Source: Piper betle
Lineage: Eukaryota > Streptophyta > Magnoliopsida > Piperales > Piperaceae
NCBI GenBank assembly: GCA_033002965.1
Contig: JAURVB010014889.1
Location: 350,925 to 414,924, forward strand
Reading direction: 5' to 3'
DNA: 64,000 bases
In this document: in pieces, positions 62,481 to 64,000 of the stretch
Layout: the number at the start of each line of letters is the position of its first letter
Numbering within the stretch: position 1 is the stretch's first letter
Notes under the pieces: generated by a model
Database searches by the model: none
Seen by the model: the letters and a program-made list of their open reading frames with translations, nothing else
What the model was told of the DNA's origin: nothing
Position numbers and translations under genes: made by a program

Positions 62481-63690
62481 GTAAAACCCTGAAAAAATAA
62501 TTAGGTTATTTTATTGAGGGTTTTGTAAATCTTAGAACGAAGTATACATATTATTTAATTAAATTAATTCTTGAAAAATTAATATAATAAATTATCAATT
62601 TTGTCCTTCAGCATATTGGTATAATGATATTTATAATATTTTTAAGATTTAACATTCATTTGTATTAACTTAATAATTACTTTTTTAACTTTACGTTATC
62701 ACACAAATGACTTTTTGAATTCCACACATATTAATAAATTTTAATATAATGACTTCTTGAATTGCACACATATTTATAATAAAGTTTAATATAGTAACTT
62801 CTTGAATACCACACATAATCTTTTATATAAAGGAGAGTTCTACTGATGTTAAATAAAACATCCTATGGATAGTTTGTGAGTACATTTGACTTACAAAGGG
62901 AAGGCTTTAGGATCGTGTGTCATAGTTGCGGGTTCGTCATCACAATACCATGTTTGTATAATTATTCAAAATATTATATATTATTATTTGGGAGTCTTGG
63001 TCGGCTTGAGCCCACATTCGACCACTATGCGACGAGGTCTGACACAGGGCAGCACTCTTAAAATTCCTAAAAGATTAAATATCTGCCCCCATGCCGAAAG
63101 GGGTGACAGGGCGTAGTTAATGGAAAATATTGGTAAATATTGGTGAAAGGGGTAATAGGGCGTAGTTAACTCATTATGCACTTGTGATACCGAGAGGGTG
63201 AGTTAATGGCAAATATTGGTAATTACAGGTCGAGGGCCACATAGCGTATGTGCGTATACATTGGATTGTAGCTGGATGGGCGGCCACCTTCCTAGCATAT
63301 TAAGAGTTCAACATATGACTCATAATCACTAAACGATGTAATTCAGATGTTATGGAATATATTAATTATTTCTTGTAATTATACGATTTAGTGTTTTTAT
63401 CACTAACGCGGAATTGCCTCTGCAGGTATGAGCATGAAAGGATGGGTAAAGTCAGGACAGCTGGAAGACTTTATTATTGGACTATTATTTTCTCAAGATT
63501 GTTTGCATGACAATGGGATTTTGGTTCAGTTCATGGGGCTTAGATTATTCTGAGCATTTGTATATTAAATATATTTGTATGGATTTATTTAAAATCTTGA
63601 AAATTAATAGAAAATTAATTTATGAGACACTTAGTTTAATATAGTAACACTTGGCTCGTGGCTCAAAACATGCGGCGTCATTTCAGCTAA
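62481..63690. mobile_element. insertion of about 1.2 kb splitting the copia integrase
   Basis: The copia integrase frame is broken between SMLSLA (minus strand, about 63690) and KLPKSFWGEAM (about 62475). The intervening DNA is AT-rich with a moderately GC segment (62990-63300). It begins near TGTAAAACCCTG (62485), much like the start of the LTR at 37255, and AGCT occurs at both junctions. This suggests a solo LTR or similar insertion, but matching 3' LTR ends and an exact target duplication are not clear. No coding potential. Confidence 0.45.
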
Positions 63691-64000
63691 AGACAACATA
63701 CTCCTAACCCTCTCAGAGATGGTCCTGTTCATCCTTTCAGCCACTCCATTATGTTGAGAAGTATAAGGAATCGTCTTCTCATGCCTAATCCCATGCTTGC
63801 TACAATATTCATCAAATTCAACAGAACAATCACTTCTAAGGCATTTCAAAGGCTTACCTGTTTCTCTTTCAACCAATGCATGAAAATTCTTAAAGATGCC
63901 AAAGACATCACTTTTATTTTTCATGCCATAAGCCCACACCTTCCTAAAAGTATCATCAATAAAAGTGACAAAATAAATAGAACCGCCAAGAGATTTTGCA
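63691..64000 (-). pseudogene. Ty1/copia integrase core, continues past the window
   Basis: From the window edge inward on the minus strand the frame reads IYFVTFIDDTFRKVWAYGMK, then CLRSDCSVEFDEYC and HNGVAERMNRTISERVRSML. These are typical copia integrase core motifs. The frame is open here but is cut by the insertion at about 63690, and the downstream pol at 60541-62480 is decayed, so the element is inactive. The gag side and 5' LTR would lie beyond the right edge. Confidence 0.8.

Overview
This is plant nuclear DNA, most likely from a monocot. Genes have canonical GT-AG introns, some reading frames are strongly GC-biased (the SAUR and ABC transporter exons) against very AT-rich intergenic DNA, and the recognisable families are plant ones: two SAUR-like proteins, a COP1-interacting-protein-7-like protein, a plant-type ABCB exporter and LTR retrotransposons. 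The species cannot be told from the sequence alone.

Layout. 1-14.9 kb has no convincing gene. It holds a small foldback, an inverted-repeat element carrying a tRNA-Phe-like relic (6.56-7.08 kb), a GC-rich element between two (TA)n tracts (8.5-9.2 kb), a TIR element (9.2-9.9 kb) and a Helitron-like AT-rich segment with a tandem array of about 95 bp period (9.9-12.6 kb). A SAUR gene lies at 15.07-15.45 kb (+). A second SAUR, with an in-frame stop at its conserved Cys, lies at 21.8-22.3 kb (-). Two minisatellite-like arrays occupy 25.7-26.9 kb. A six-exon J-domain co-chaperone gene follows (28.1-29.8 kb, +), then a two-exon gene for a 79-residue protein with a membrane segment (31.0-32.6 kb, -) and orphan coding exons (33.2-33.7 kb, -). 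34.2-42.9 kb is a nest of repeats: several GC-rich elements with double hairpins, an LTR of about 2.9 kb with a primer-binding site, and its decayed interior. The CIP7-like gene spans 45.6-53.2 kb (+). A nine-exon full-size ABCB transporter of about 1493 residues spans 54.7-60.0 kb (+). A broken Ty1/copia pol on the minus strand, split by a 1.2-kb insertion, runs off the right edge.

The genes do not form a pathway. SAURs, CIP7-like proteins and some ABCB exporters touch auxin or light signalling in other plants, but nothing here shows that these copies work together. The two observations most worth following are (1) a family of TA-flanked elements whose terminal hairpins differ in sequence yet keep pairing, and (2) a run of apparent one-base losses in otherwise conserved exons, all in the same direction and several in homopolymers, which looks more like consensus error than gene decay.
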